64,000 nt of DNA, taken from Roseomonas marmotae (lineage in GTDB: Bacteria > Pseudomonadota > Alphaproteobacteria > Acetobacterales > Acetobacteraceae). Of this stretch, positions 36,335 through 45,238 are shown one piece after another; within the stretch, counting starts at the first letter, position 1; the number at the start of each line of letters is the position of its first letter. The notes under the pieces were generated by a model that made no database searches, was not told the DNA's origin, and worked only from the letters and a program-made list of their open reading frames with translations. Both the position numbers and the translations under genes were made by a program. Where the stretch lies: NCBI RefSeq assembly GCF_017654485.1, contig NZ_CP061095.1, positions 144,501 through 208,500 of the forward strand, written 5' to 3'.

Positions 36335-38318
36335 TCAAAGGCCTCCGGGGCCCCGGGCCTGCTTCCCCTGGCGGCGGGTCGCCTGCAGGCCGGCATTCCG
36401 CTGCGCCTGGTTGGAAAGGACGTGGCGGATCTTCCGGGCCAGCGCCTGCTGGGAATAAGGCTTGCTCAGTAGCTCCACCCCCTCATCCAGCCGGCCGCCA
36501 CGGGCGATGCCATTCTCGGCATAGCCGGAGGTGAAGAGCACGCCCATCCGCGGCTGCAGTTCCCGCGCCCGGCGCACCAGTTCGGTGCTCCGCATCGGGC
36601 CGGGCATGACGACATCGGTGAAGAGCAGGTCGAGCCTGATGCCACTCTCGATGATAGCCAGGGCACCCTGGGCATCATTGGCGCGCAGCACGGTGTAGCC
36701 CAGGCAGGAGAGCATATCGACCACGACCTCTCGCACCGCCTCGTCATCCTCCACGACCAGTATCGTCTCACGCCCCCCGGCGACGGTATCCGGCACGGCC
36801 TCATCCTCCTCCGCCGGCGCGTCGCAGCGGGGCAGGTAGAGGTGGATGGTGGAACCCCGGCCGGGTTCGCTGATCACCCGCACATGCCCCCCGGACTGGC
36901 GGACGAAGCCATAGACCATGGAAAGGCCCAGCCCGGTGCCCTTGCCTTCCGGCTTGGTGGTGAAGAAGGGCTCGAAGATCTTTTCCACCACCTCCGGCGG
37001 CATGCCGCAGCCGGTATCCGTCACCGTCAGCATCACGTAGTCGCCGGGCTCGGCGTCCGGATGCTGCCGGGCATAGGACTGGTCGAGCACCGTGTTGCCG
37101 AGCCCGATGGTCAGCCGGCCGCTGCCGCCCATCGCGTCCCGCGCGTTGATGGCCAGGTTCAGCAGCGCGTTCTCGACCTGGCTCGGGTCCACCAGCGTGT
37201 TCCAGAGGCCGGGGGCGATGATCGTCTCGATATCCACCTGCTCGCCCAGGCTGCGCCGCAGCATGTCGTCCAGCCCCAGCACGAAGCTGCCGATATTGAC
37301 CACGCGCGGCCGCAGGGGCTGGCGCCGCGCGAAGGCCAGGAGCTGGGACGCCAGCCGGGCGCCACGATCCACCGCGCTGATCGCCTTCTCCAGCCGCGTG
37401 GTGGGCTGCCGCCGCTGTTCCAGCTCACGCTCCAGCAACTCCAGGCTGCCGCGGATGACCTGCAACAGATTGTTGAAGTCATGCGCCACGCCGCCGGTCA
37501 GGTTGCCCAGCGCCTCCATATTCTGCGCCTGTTGCAACTGCGCCTCGGCGCGCTGCCGCTCCCGCTGCTCGGCCTCCAGCTCCCGCGTGCGTTGCCGCAC
37601 CCGCGCTTCCAGATCCTGCGCGCTCTGGCGCAGCATGTCGCGTGCCCGGACGGTGTGCTCGATATCCGTGCAGGTGCCGAGCCAGCGGATCACCTCGCCG
37701 CTCGTCTCGTCCCGCACCGGCAGGGCGCGGCGCAGGAACCAGCGCCAGGCGCCATCGGCGCGGCGCAGGCGGTATTCGCTCTGGTAGCCCTGCCCCGTCT
37801 CGACCGCGCGGCGCCAGTTCGCCTCGGCGGCCGCGCGGTCGTCGGGATGCACGGCGCTCAGCCAGGCGGCGATATCGGTGCCATGCGCCGGCAGCCCGGT
37901 GAATTCCTGCCAGCGCTCGTTGAAATAGTCATACCGGCCCTCGGCATCCGCGGTCCAGATCAGCTGCGGCAGCGCGGCCGTCAGCGCCTGAAGCTGCGCC
38001 TCGCTCTCCCGCAGCGCGCGGCCGGCGATCTGCTTCTGCTGCTCCAGCCTGACGCGGCCGGTGGTCTCCATGACCACCCCCAGCACGCCCGCCACCCGGT
38101 TCCGCCGGTCCCGCACACTGCTGTAATGCAGGTCCAGCCATACCTCCTCAGGCTCGCTTCCCCGGTGCAGCACGAAATGCTGGTCGGTGTAGGAGAGCGT
38201 GCCGCCCCCGAGGCACTTGCTGAGTACATTACGGCTGAACTCCGCCCCCTCCGGCCAGGCCTCGGTGACAGGCAGGCCCAGGATTTCCGGATGGCGGTTG
38301 CCGGCGAACCGTGCATAG
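36335..38318 (-). pseudogene. PAS hybrid histidine kinase, C-terminal part, disrupted by IS701-type element
   Basis: Carries the rest of a PAS domain (from RFAGNRHPEILGLPV), a second PAS (LPQLIWTADAEGRYDYFNERW), a coiled coil, the HisKA box GGVAHDFNNLLQV, the ATPase domain ([19 protein letters not shown] and [15 protein letters not shown]) and a C-terminal receiver (ILVVEDDEAV with Asp in LLFTDVVMPG). The first codons are displaced to 39734-39964 by the inserted element. An internal start near 38173 could still give a kinase lacking the first PAS domain, so partial activity is possible. Confidence 0.88.
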
Positions 38319-39733
38319 CACTACCTGGGCATTTTGTTTGCGTATGATCTGATGGTGTGCGACGCCTCCTGCTGGAGGCGACGATGATGACGAGCATCCT
38401 TGGTGGTGGAGCAGATCTGGATCGCTGGCTAGCGCCGTTCCTGGAGGTTCTGGGGCGCAAGACCCGCCGCACCTGGGCACCGCTCTACCTGCGGGGTCTG
38501 CTCGGACCCGGCGAGCGCAAGAGCCTGCAGCCGATGGCCGCCCGGCTTGGCTTGGGCGGCCACGACCAGCTGCAGCACTTCATCGCCAGCCCCGCCTGGG
38601 ATGATGCGCCGCTGTGGTCGGTGCTGGCGCAGCAGGCCGACAAGCTGGTCGGCGGTCCGCAGGCTTGGCTGGTGATCGATGACACGGCGCTGCCTAAGAA
38701 AGGCACGATGTCAGTCGGCGTGCTGCCGCAGTACTGCGGCCAACTCGGCAAGAAGGCCAATTGCCAATCGCTGGTGTCGCTCACCCTGGCACAGGGCGAG
38801 GTGCCTGTTCCGGTCGGTCTACGGCTGTTCCTGCCGGAGAAGTGGACCGATGACCCTGCACGCTGTGCCCAGGCAGGCGTGCCGGAGGCGGCGATGGCGC
38901 CGCGAACCAAGGCCGAAATCGCACTGGACGAACTCGACCGGCTGAGGGCGGCGGGCGTGCGGTTCGGCACTGTGCTGGCCGATGCGGGCTATGGCGCAAG
39001 TGCGGCGTTCCGGCAGGGCCTGGATGCTCGGGATCTGCGCTGGGCGGTGGGCATCCCGCGCAACCAGAAGGTCTACAGCGCCGCCGTGCAGCTGGTGCCG
39101 CCGCAGGGACGGGCTCGTAAGCCAGTGCCGAACGAAGAGCCAGCAGAGGCGGAGAGGGTGTTGGCCTCGCAAACCTGGCGCCGCATCGCCTGGCGGCAGG
39201 GTACCAAGGGCGCATTGGCGGCCCGGTTCGCCGCGGCGCGCATCCGGGTGGGCGACGGCGCGGTTTGGGGCAACAACCGGCATCTGCCGGGTGATGAAGC
39301 CTGGCTGGTCGGCGAATGGCGCTCTAGCGGCGAGCGGAAGTACTATCTGAGCAACCTGTCCGCCGACACACCGCTGCGGGCGCTGGCGGCCACCATCAAA
39401 GGACGCTGGATCTGCGAACAGGCGCACCAGCAGCTGAAGCAGGAACTCGGGCTCGGCCACTTCGAGGGACGGTCCTGGACAGGCCTGCACCGACACGCGT
39501 TGATGAGCTGCATCGCCTGTGCCTACCTGCAGCACCTCCGCCTCGCCGCGCACCGCCGGACGAGGCGGGGGGAAAATGCGGCCCCCAATGCCGGGCCCGC
39601 CACCCTCACCAAGCCTGCCCGCCGTGCGACGCGCCATTCTCGACCGCCTGTTCAGCCATCTCGTCACGCCGATCCGATGTCCGCACTGCCGACGCAGGTT
39701 CCTGTCACCTCATCATAAAATGCCCAGGTAGTG
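38319..39733 (+). mobile_element. IS701-type insertion sequence, 1415 bp
   Basis: Terminal inverted repeats are CACTACCTGGGCATTTT at the left and its complement AAAATGCCCAGGTAGTG at the right, 17 bp perfect. It is flanked by the 4-bp direct repeat ATAG (38315-38318 and 39734-39737), the target duplication. It contains one intact transposase gene. The perfect ends and duplication suggest a recent insertion. Confidence 0.95.
38384..39718 (+). CDS. IS701-family transposase
   Basis: 444 residues from ATG 38384 with GGAGG upstream; an in-frame GTG at 38357 is an alternative start. Diagnostic text includes LGLGGHDQLQHFIASPAWDD, VIDDTALPKKGTMSVGV, FGTVLADAGYGASAAFRQGL (catalytic Asp residues) and ICEQAHQQLKQELGLGHFEG (catalytic Glu). 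This is the DDE transposase of IS701/ISXO2-like 'DUF4338-type' elements. It appears intact and could move the element. Confidence 0.92.
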   Translation: MMTSILGGGADLDRWLAPFLEVLGRKTRRTWAPLYLRGLLGPGERKSLQPMAARLGLGGHDQLQHFIASPAWDDAPLWSVLAQQADKLVGGPQAWLVIDDTALPKKGTMSVGVLPQYCGQLGKKANCQSLVSLTLAQGEVPVPVGLRLFLPEKWTDDPARCAQAGVPEAAMAPRTKAEIALDELDRLRAAGVRFGTVLADAGYGASAAFRQGLDARDLRWAVGIPRNQKVYSAAVQLVPPQGRARKPVPNEEPAEAERVLASQTWRRIAWRQGTKGALAARFAAARIRVGDGAVWGNNRHLPGDEAWLVGEWRSSGERKYYLSNLSADTPLRALAATIKGRWICEQAHQQLKQELGLGHFEGRSWTGLHRHALMSCIACAYLQHLRLAAHRRTRRGENAAPNAGPATLTKPARRATRHSRPPVQPSRHADPMSALPTQVPVTSS

Positions 39734-39964
39734 ATAGGCATCGTTATACAGCAGGATGCCCTGCTCGCCCCAGAGCAGCACCAGCGGCAGCGGGGCTTCC
39801 AGCATGAAGCTGAGCGTGGCCCTCAATGTCCCGGGCCAGTTCCGGATCTGGCCGAGCGGCGTGGCAGCCCAGTCGAAGTCCCGGATCAGAGCCGGCATGC
39901 CGTCCGCTCCGGCGGGGAAGAAAACCAGATTGTCCGAACATGCGAAGGCTGCACGCATCATCAT
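39734..39964 (-). pseudogene. N-terminal fragment of the IS-disrupted PAS hybrid kinase
   Basis: From ATG 39964 it reads a PAS-like N-terminus (LIRDFDWAATPLGQIRNWPG, then LVLLWGEQGILLYNDAY) and runs into the IS end. When the element and one ATAG copy are removed, ILLYNDAY joins ARFAGNRHPEILGL in frame, giving a 736-residue kinase (2211 bp). This is the same gene as 36335-38318. Confidence 0.9.
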
Positions 39965-40014
39965 TCATCCGGTCTCGGGCAGAGGGACGCTGGACAGAAG
40001 CTGGGGCGGTGTAA

Positions 40015-41019
40015 CTATTTTCCTGGCGGCTCCTCATAGCAGGATTCGTCAGCCCCATATACGCAAAGTCCAAGCTGCGCGACGATCTGCCGCGCGAAGG
40101 CCTCCACCGCGCCGGAATGCGCCTGGCCGGCGCCGGCATAGAGCCCGAGTTCGCTTGTCACGGGGCGGTTGCCATGGCGCAGCGGCACATGCGCCAGCCG
40201 CCCGGCCTCCAGCTCCGCCTCAAGTCCCACACGGGTCATGAAGGCCACGCCCAGTCCGCACAGCACCAGCTGCCGCATCAACTCGATCGATCCCGCCTCA
40301 ACCTGCCCCTGCAGGCTCAGCCCGGCCTGGAACAGCAGCGGTTGCAACTGGTCGCGATTGGCGAAGTTCTCGCGCGGCAGCACCAGCGGCAGGCCGGCGC
40401 AGTCGCGCAGCGTGGCGAAGGGTTTTCCGGCCAGCGGCGAATCCCTCCGCACCACCAGGCCCAGTGGCAGGGGCACTGTGCTCAACTGCCGCAGTTCCGG
40501 CCGGCGCCGGACCTCGAAGGCCAGACCGAGATGCGCCTCGCCGGTCAGGATGGCGGCGGGGATGGCGGCGCTCTCCAGCAACCGGGCACCGATGCTGATG
40601 CGCGGATGCCGCTCATGCAACGCGGCGATGGCGGCGGGTACGATGCGGTGGCAGCACCCTTCCAGCGTCACCAGCTCCACATGGCCGGCCCGCAGCCCCT
40701 CCAGTGCGTCGAGGTCGGAACGCACCCGCTCCACATCCCGCAGCACCGTCAGGACGTGGCGGGCCAGCACCTCCCCCGCCGCGGTCAGGCGCAGCCCGCC
40801 CGGCAGGCGCTCGAACAGCGGGGAGCCGATCTCAGCCTCCAGCTTCAGGATCTGCCGGTTGACGGCGGAGGAGGCGATGTTCAGTCGCCGCGCCGCCTCC
40901 CGGATCGAGCCCGCGCGCCGCACGGCGTCGAAGTAGTGGATGGCGGCGGCATGGATGCGCGGATTGCGCGGCGTCGTGTCCCGGGCCAAGCGGCACCCCT
41001 CCTGCTGCCGATCCGGCAT
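40015..41019 (-). CDS. LysR-family transcriptional regulator
   Basis: 334 residues. The N-terminal helix-turn-helix is FDAVRRAGSIREAARRLNIA followed by SSAVNRQILKLEAEIG. The effector domain shows HVELVTLEGCCHRIVPAAI and LPLVLPRENFANRDQL. It is divergent from the pyrK-pyrD-amidase-pyrE operon (75 bp gap), the standard layout for a LysR regulator and its target. The effector is unknown; a pyrimidine or ureido compound would fit. Confidence 0.92.
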   Translation of the reverse strand: MPDRQQEGCRLARDTTPRNPRIHAAAIHYFDAVRRAGSIREAARRLNIASSAVNRQILKLEAEIGSPLFERLPGGLRLTAAGEVLARHVLTVLRDVERVRSDLDALEGLRAGHVELVTLEGCCHRIVPAAIAALHERHPRISIGARLLESAAIPAAILTGEAHLGLAFEVRRRPELRQLSTVPLPLGLVVRRDSPLAGKPFATLRDCAGLPLVLPRENFANRDQLQPLLFQAGLSLQGQVEAGSIELMRQLVLCGLGVAFMTRVGLEAELEAGRLAHVPLRHGNRPVTSELGLYAGAGQAHSGAVEAFARQIVAQLGLCVYGADESCYEEPPGK

Positions 41020-41094
41020 CGGCTTGCGCGAAATCTTCTTCTTTCTAGCGCGCCCGGCGCGTCCTAAGCGAATCCCTCAAGTAGAGGACGCCGC

Positions 41095-41916
41095 ATGCCT
41101 CACCCTGCCCCCGCGCAGCCGAAACCGGTTTCCCAGCAGGCCGCCCTGGTGCTGGCGCATGATGCCGTGAACGCCGAGTACCGCCACCTCGTGCTGCGGA
41201 CCGACGCCACGGCGGCGGCGGCACGGCCCGGCCAGTTCTTCCAGCTGCTCTGCCCCGCCCCGCCCGGGGAGGCCCCTTTCCTCCGCCGCCCCATGAGCCT
41301 CTACGGCGCCGATGCCGAGGCGGGCACGGTGGAATTCCTCTACAAGGTGACGGGCGCCGGCACGCGCGGCCTGGCCACGCTGCGGGTGGGGGAGCGGCTG
41401 GATATCCTGGGTCCGCTGGGCCATGGCTTCATCCTCAATCCGTCCTGGCGCGACATCGTGGTGGTCGGGCGCGGCGTGGGGCTGGCGACGCTCGGGCCGC
41501 TGGCACGGATGGCGCGCGGCATGGGCATCGGCGTCACCGCCGTCCTCAGCGCGCGGCGGCCGGAACTGATGCTCTCCGACGAATTGTTCCGGCAGCACGG
41601 GGCCTCGGTGCTGGCCGTGCATGACCATGACGGCACCAGCGCGCCCGCGGCGGTGGAGGCCATGCTGCGCGGGCTGATCGCCCAAGGCCGCTGCGATGCC
41701 TTCTTCACCTGCGGCTCCGCCCGGCTGCTGCGGCTGCAGCAGGGGCTGGCGCGGGAATTCGGCCTGCCGGGACAGGTCGCGATGGAGCAACAGATGGCCT
41801 GCGGCCTCGGGATGTGCTTCTGCTGCGTCAGGGATTTCTCGGTGGACGGGAAGACGGTGCACCGGCGCGTCTGCTGGGACGGCCCCGTCTTCGACATGCT
41901 GGAGGCCGTGGCATGA
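41095..41916 (+). CDS. dihydroorotate dehydrogenase electron-transfer subunit (PyrK-like)
   Basis: 273 residues. The FAD site is FLRRPMSLYG and the NAD-binding start VVVGRGVGLATLG. The C-terminal [2Fe-2S] cysteines follow C-x4-C-x2-C-x15-C (ACGLGMCFCC ... RRVCWDGPVF), the PyrK pattern. With the class 1B dehydrogenase encoded next it forms a heterotetramer linking dihydroorotate/orotate to NAD(H). Many proteobacteria use the quinone-linked class 2 enzyme instead, so this cluster may be a second or catabolic system. Confidence 0.9.
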   Translation: MPHPAPAQPKPVSQQAALVLAHDAVNAEYRHLVLRTDATAAAARPGQFFQLLCPAPPGEAPFLRRPMSLYGADAEAGTVEFLYKVTGAGTRGLATLRVGERLDILGPLGHGFILNPSWRDIVVVGRGVGLATLGPLARMARGMGIGVTAVLSARRPELMLSDELFRQHGASVLAVHDHDGTSAPAAVEAMLRGLIAQGRCDAFFTCGSARLLRLQQGLAREFGLPGQVAMEQQMACGLGMCFCCVRDFSVDGKTVHRRVCWDGPVFDMLEAVA

Positions 41917-42848
41917 CGGACATGTCCGTTCGCATCGGCGATTTGAAGCTGGCCAATCCGGTGATGCCGGCCTCCGGCACCTTCGCCGAGGGGCTGGGGC
42001 AGGTGATGGACCTCTCCCGCCTCGGCGCCATCGTCACCAAGACCATCACGCGCGAGCTGCGGGACGGGAATGCACTGCCCCGCGTGGCCGAGGTGCAGGG
42101 CGGGATGCTGAACGCCATCGGCATCCCTTCCAAGGGCCTGTCCCATTTCCTGGAGAAGACCCTGCCGCTCTACCGGGAATGGGGACCGCCGCTGGTGGTC
42201 AGCATCTCCGCGCCCACGGTGGAGGGCTTCGCCAGCCTCGCCTCCGAGGTCAGCGTGCCAGGCGTCGCGGCCATCGAGGCCAATATCTCCTGCCCGAATA
42301 TCGAGGAGGATGGCCGCGCCTTCGCCATGCGCGCCGCCTCGACCGAGGCGGTGATCCGGCGGATGCGCGCGGCGACCACCCTGCCCCTCTGGGCCAAGCT
42401 CACCCCCAATACCGGCGACATCGCCGAGGTCGCCCTGGCCGCCGAGGCTGCGGGGGCCGATGCGCTGGTGGTGGCCAATACCATCCTCGGCATGTCCATC
42501 GACCTCCGCAGCTTCCGCCCCAGCCTGGGCAATGTGATGGGCGGCCTCTCCGGCCCCTGCATCAAGCCCATCGTGCTGCGTCAGGTCTTTCAGTGCGCGC
42601 GGGTGGCGCGCATCCCCATCATCGGCTGCGGTGGCGTCTCGACCGCCGAGGACGCGGCGGAATTCATGCTGGCGGGCGCCAGCGCCGTGCAGGTCGGCAC
42701 CGCCACCTTCCTCAACCCGCAGGCCATGACCGAGGTGATCGAGGGCCTGGACCGCTTCTGCGCCGGCCGGGGCATCGCCCGGGTGGCCGATCTCACCGGC
42801 GCCCTGCGCCACGCCGAAGACTCTCGCCTGGAATCCTCCGCAGCATGA
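41913..42848 (+). CDS. pyrD: dihydroorotate dehydrogenase, class 1B catalytic subunit
   Basis: 311 residues from the ATG overlapping the pyrK stop. It shows NPVMPASGTFAEG, KTITRELRDGN, the FMN site and the catalytic cysteine in IEANISCPNIEEDG; Cys rather than Ser marks class 1. ANTILGMSIDLRSFRP and GCGGVSTAEDAAEFMLAGA complete the family pattern. It interconverts dihydroorotate and orotate. Translational coupling to an M20 amidase on its other side is unusual for a biosynthetic gene. Confidence 0.92.
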   Translation: MTDMSVRIGDLKLANPVMPASGTFAEGLGQVMDLSRLGAIVTKTITRELRDGNALPRVAEVQGGMLNAIGIPSKGLSHFLEKTLPLYREWGPPLVVSISAPTVEGFASLASEVSVPGVAAIEANISCPNIEEDGRAFAMRAASTEAVIRRMRAATTLPLWAKLTPNTGDIAEVALAAEAAGADALVVANTILGMSIDLRSFRPSLGNVMGGLSGPCIKPIVLRQVFQCARVARIPIIGCGGVSTAEDAAEFMLAGASAVQVGTATFLNPQAMTEVIEGLDRFCAGRGIARVADLTGALRHAEDSRLESSAA

Positions 42849-44098
42849 CCCCCGACCGCGATATGGCCATCCGTCTTTTCGAGCGGCTGCGCGCCGCCGG
42901 CCATGACGGTGTCGGCATCACCCGTGAAAGCTATGGCCACGGGGAATCCGTGGCGCTCGACCTCATCGAGGAGGAAGCCCGCGCGCTGGGGCTGGAGACT
43001 CACCGGGATGCCGGCGCCAATCTCGTGATGACGATGCCGGGCAGCGATCCCTCCCTCCCGCTGGCCGCCTGTGGCTCGCATCTCGATTCCGTGCCGCAGG
43101 GCGGCAATTTCGATGGCGCGGCCGGCGTAATCGCCGGGCTGCTGGCGCTGAAGAGCTTCCAGGCGCAGGGCTTCAGGCCCCGGCGCGGCATTGCCGTCTA
43201 TGCCCTGCGCGGGGAGGAGAGTGCCTGGTTCGGGCGGGCCTATATGGGCTCCTCCGCCCTCTTCGGCCGGCTTTCCGGGGCGGATCTCACCATGCCGCAT
43301 GTCGTCACGGGGCGGCCGATGCTGGACTGCATGCGCGATGCGGGCGTGGAGGCCGGGCGCGTGGCGCGGGGGGAGAAGCTGCTGGACCCCGCCTCCCTCG
43401 CCTGCTGGCTGGAACTGCATATCGAGCAGGGCCCGGTGCTGGTGGCCCGCAAGATCCCGCTCTCCGTCGTCACGGGCATCCGCGGCAACGTCCGTCACCG
43501 CACGGTGGAATGCATCGGCGAGGCCGGGCATTCCGGCGCCGTGCCGCGCTGGCTGCGCCGCGACGCGGTCTTCGCGGTGGCCGAGCTGATCACGCGGCTG
43601 GACCGCCACTGGCGCACCCTGCTGGAGCGAGGCCGGGACCTGGTGGTGACCTGCGGCGTCATCGGAACCGACCCCGCCGAGCACGCCCTGGCCCGCATCC
43701 CCGGTCTGGTCCGCTTCTCCTTCGAGGCACGCAGCCAGAGCGCCGAGGTGCTGGAAGCCTTCTACGACCTCTTCCTTTCCGAATGCGCCGGCATCGGCGA
43801 GGAGCGTGGCGTGCAATTTCGTTTCGACCGCAGGCTGGACACGGCACCCGCGCGGATGGATGAAGCTCTGGCCGAACGGCTGCGTGCCGGGCTGCGCGAC
43901 ATGGGCCTGCCGGATGAGCCGATCCCCTCCGGCGCCGGCCATGACGCGGCGGTCTTCGCCCAGGCGGGCATCCCGAGCGGCATGATCTTCGTGCGGAACG
44001 AGCATGGTTCGCACAACCCGAAGGAGGCGATGGAGATGGATGATTTCCTCCTGGGCACGGAACTGATGGCCCGGACCCTGCATGAGGTGGCGGCATGA
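42845..44098 (+). CDS. M20-family amidase, N-carbamoyl-amino-acid hydrolase / allantoate amidohydrolase type
   Basis: 417 residues. Zinc ligands are in CGSHLDSVPQGGNFDGAAGV, RGEESAWFG, WLELHIEQGPVL and the C-terminal EHGSHNPKEAM, as in hydantoinase/carbamoylase (HyuC/AllC) enzymes. These split N-carbamoyl groups to the amino acid, ammonia and CO2. Because it lies between pyrD and pyrE with 4-bp overlaps on both sides, N-carbamoyl-L-aspartate (ureidosuccinate) is a logical substrate, but beta-ureido acids or other carbamoyl compounds remain possible. Confidence 0.88.
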   Translation: MTPDRDMAIRLFERLRAAGHDGVGITRESYGHGESVALDLIEEEARALGLETHRDAGANLVMTMPGSDPSLPLAACGSHLDSVPQGGNFDGAAGVIAGLLALKSFQAQGFRPRRGIAVYALRGEESAWFGRAYMGSSALFGRLSGADLTMPHVVTGRPMLDCMRDAGVEAGRVARGEKLLDPASLACWLELHIEQGPVLVARKIPLSVVTGIRGNVRHRTVECIGEAGHSGAVPRWLRRDAVFAVAELITRLDRHWRTLLERGRDLVVTCGVIGTDPAEHALARIPGLVRFSFEARSQSAEVLEAFYDLFLSECAGIGEERGVQFRFDRRLDTAPARMDEALAERLRAGLRDMGLPDEPIPSGAGHDAAVFAQAGIPSGMIFVRNEHGSHNPKEAMEMDDFLLGTELMARTLHEVAA

Positions 44099-44784
44099 TG
44101 GCCGCGCCGCCCGGCCCGGCTGGGCAGACCGGGGCCGAGACCGCCCGCCTGCTGCTCGAGGCCGGCGCCATCCAGGTCAGCCGGGAGCAGCCATTCGTGC
44201 TCGCCGCCGGCTGGGCCAGCCCGGTCTATGTCGATTGCCGCCTGCTGATCGACCGGCCGGAATGGCGCCGCGCCATCACCCGCATGGCCGCCGAAAGCCT
44301 CGACCCCGCCAGCTTCGACATCATCGCCGGGGCCGAGACCGCCGGCATTCCCTGGGCTTCCTGGCTAGCGGAGGCGCTCGACAAGCCGCTGCGCTATGTC
44401 CGCAAGCGCCCCCTGGGCATCGGCCGCAACGCCCAGGTCGAGGGCGGCGGGGTGGATGGGCAGCGCGTGCTGCTGGTGGACGACCTGACCACCGACGGCA
44501 GCAGCAAGCTCGCTTTCGCGCGGGGCCTGCGCGCGGCGGGGGCCGAGGTGAACCAGGCTTTCTGCATCTTCCATCACGGCGCCTTTCCTGGCGGCGCGGA
44601 ACGGCTGGCGCGGCTGGGCCTGACGCTGCACCCGCTGGCCACCTGGGCCGATGTGCTGGCGCTGGGCAGCGATGCCGGCATGGATGCCGAGGACCGTGCG
44701 GAGATGGCGCTTTTCCTGCAGGATCCCGTTGCCTGGTCCACCGCCCATGGCGGGCGCGCCACCCTGACGGTGCCACCGCTTTAG
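44095..44784 (+). CDS. pyrE: orotate phosphoribosyltransferase
   Basis: 229 residues. The type I PRPP motif is RVLLVDDLTTDGSSKLA; GWASPVYVDCRLLIDRPEWR and YVRKRPLGIGRNAQVEGG are OPRT text. It makes OMP from orotate and PRPP. It is the last gene of the pyrK-pyrD-amidase-pyrE operon. Whether it is the main biosynthetic OPRT of this organism cannot be known from the window. Confidence 0.9.
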   Translation: MMAAPPGPAGQTGAETARLLLEAGAIQVSREQPFVLAAGWASPVYVDCRLLIDRPEWRRAITRMAAESLDPASFDIIAGAETAGIPWASWLAEALDKPLRYVRKRPLGIGRNAQVEGGGVDGQRVLLVDDLTTDGSSKLAFARGLRAAGAEVNQAFCIFHHGAFPGGAERLARLGLTLHPLATWADVLALGSDAGMDAEDRAEMALFLQDPVAWSTAHGGRATLTVPPL

Positions 44785-44881
44785 CTGGCGGTGGGCACGA
44801 CAGGGCAACCCGGCGGCCCGCATGGAGGTTCCTACGGCAGGATGGCGCCATCTGGCGCCCTAACGCTGGAGGAGAATTCCC

Positions 44882-45199
44882 ATGCGGCATGCCGCTTTCG
44901 CCCTGATGACCGCCGCCACGCTGGGGCTGGCCGGTCCCGCCCTCGCCCAGGGTAACGAGCCGCAGCGCACCATCACCCAGCCACCCACCGACACCGTGCC
45001 GAACCCGTCCAGCGGCACCGCCAACAGCAGCGCCGGCCCCACCCGGCCGGGCGGCAACTCAGGCAACAGCGCCTCTCAGCCCGAGCGGCCCAGCGGCAAC
45101 AACCCCTCGCCCCTGGGCACGACGACCGAGGCGCCCTCGCTGGAAATGCGGCAGGTCACACCGGAGGCACGGCCGGACCGGCAGCAGGGCAACCGGTGA
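44882..45199 (+). CDS. small secreted low-complexity protein
   Basis: 105 residues with a strong GGAGG site upstream and a clear signal peptide (AAFALMTAATLGLAGPALAQ). The mature part is disordered, rich in Pro, Ser, Asn, Thr and Gly (TVPNPSSGTANSSAGPTRPG and similar) without cysteines. No family is recognised. It follows pyrE by 97 bp and is probably independent. It resembles other short periplasmic or cell-surface proteins of Acetobacteraceae in composition only. Confidence 0.7.
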   Translation: MRHAAFALMTAATLGLAGPALAQGNEPQRTITQPPTDTVPNPSSGTANSSAGPTRPGGNSGNSASQPERPSGNNPSPLGTTTEAPSLEMRQVTPEARPDRQQGNR

Positions 45200-45238
45200 T
45201 CGCGCGCCGCGCGGTGGGCTGACCGCCCTTCCGCCGGC

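Noticed and set aside
44841..44859. Palindrome GATGGCGCCATC with adjoining GGCGCC as terminator or operator
   Set aside because: It has no T-run and no regulator context; short GC palindromes are expected by chance in this genome.
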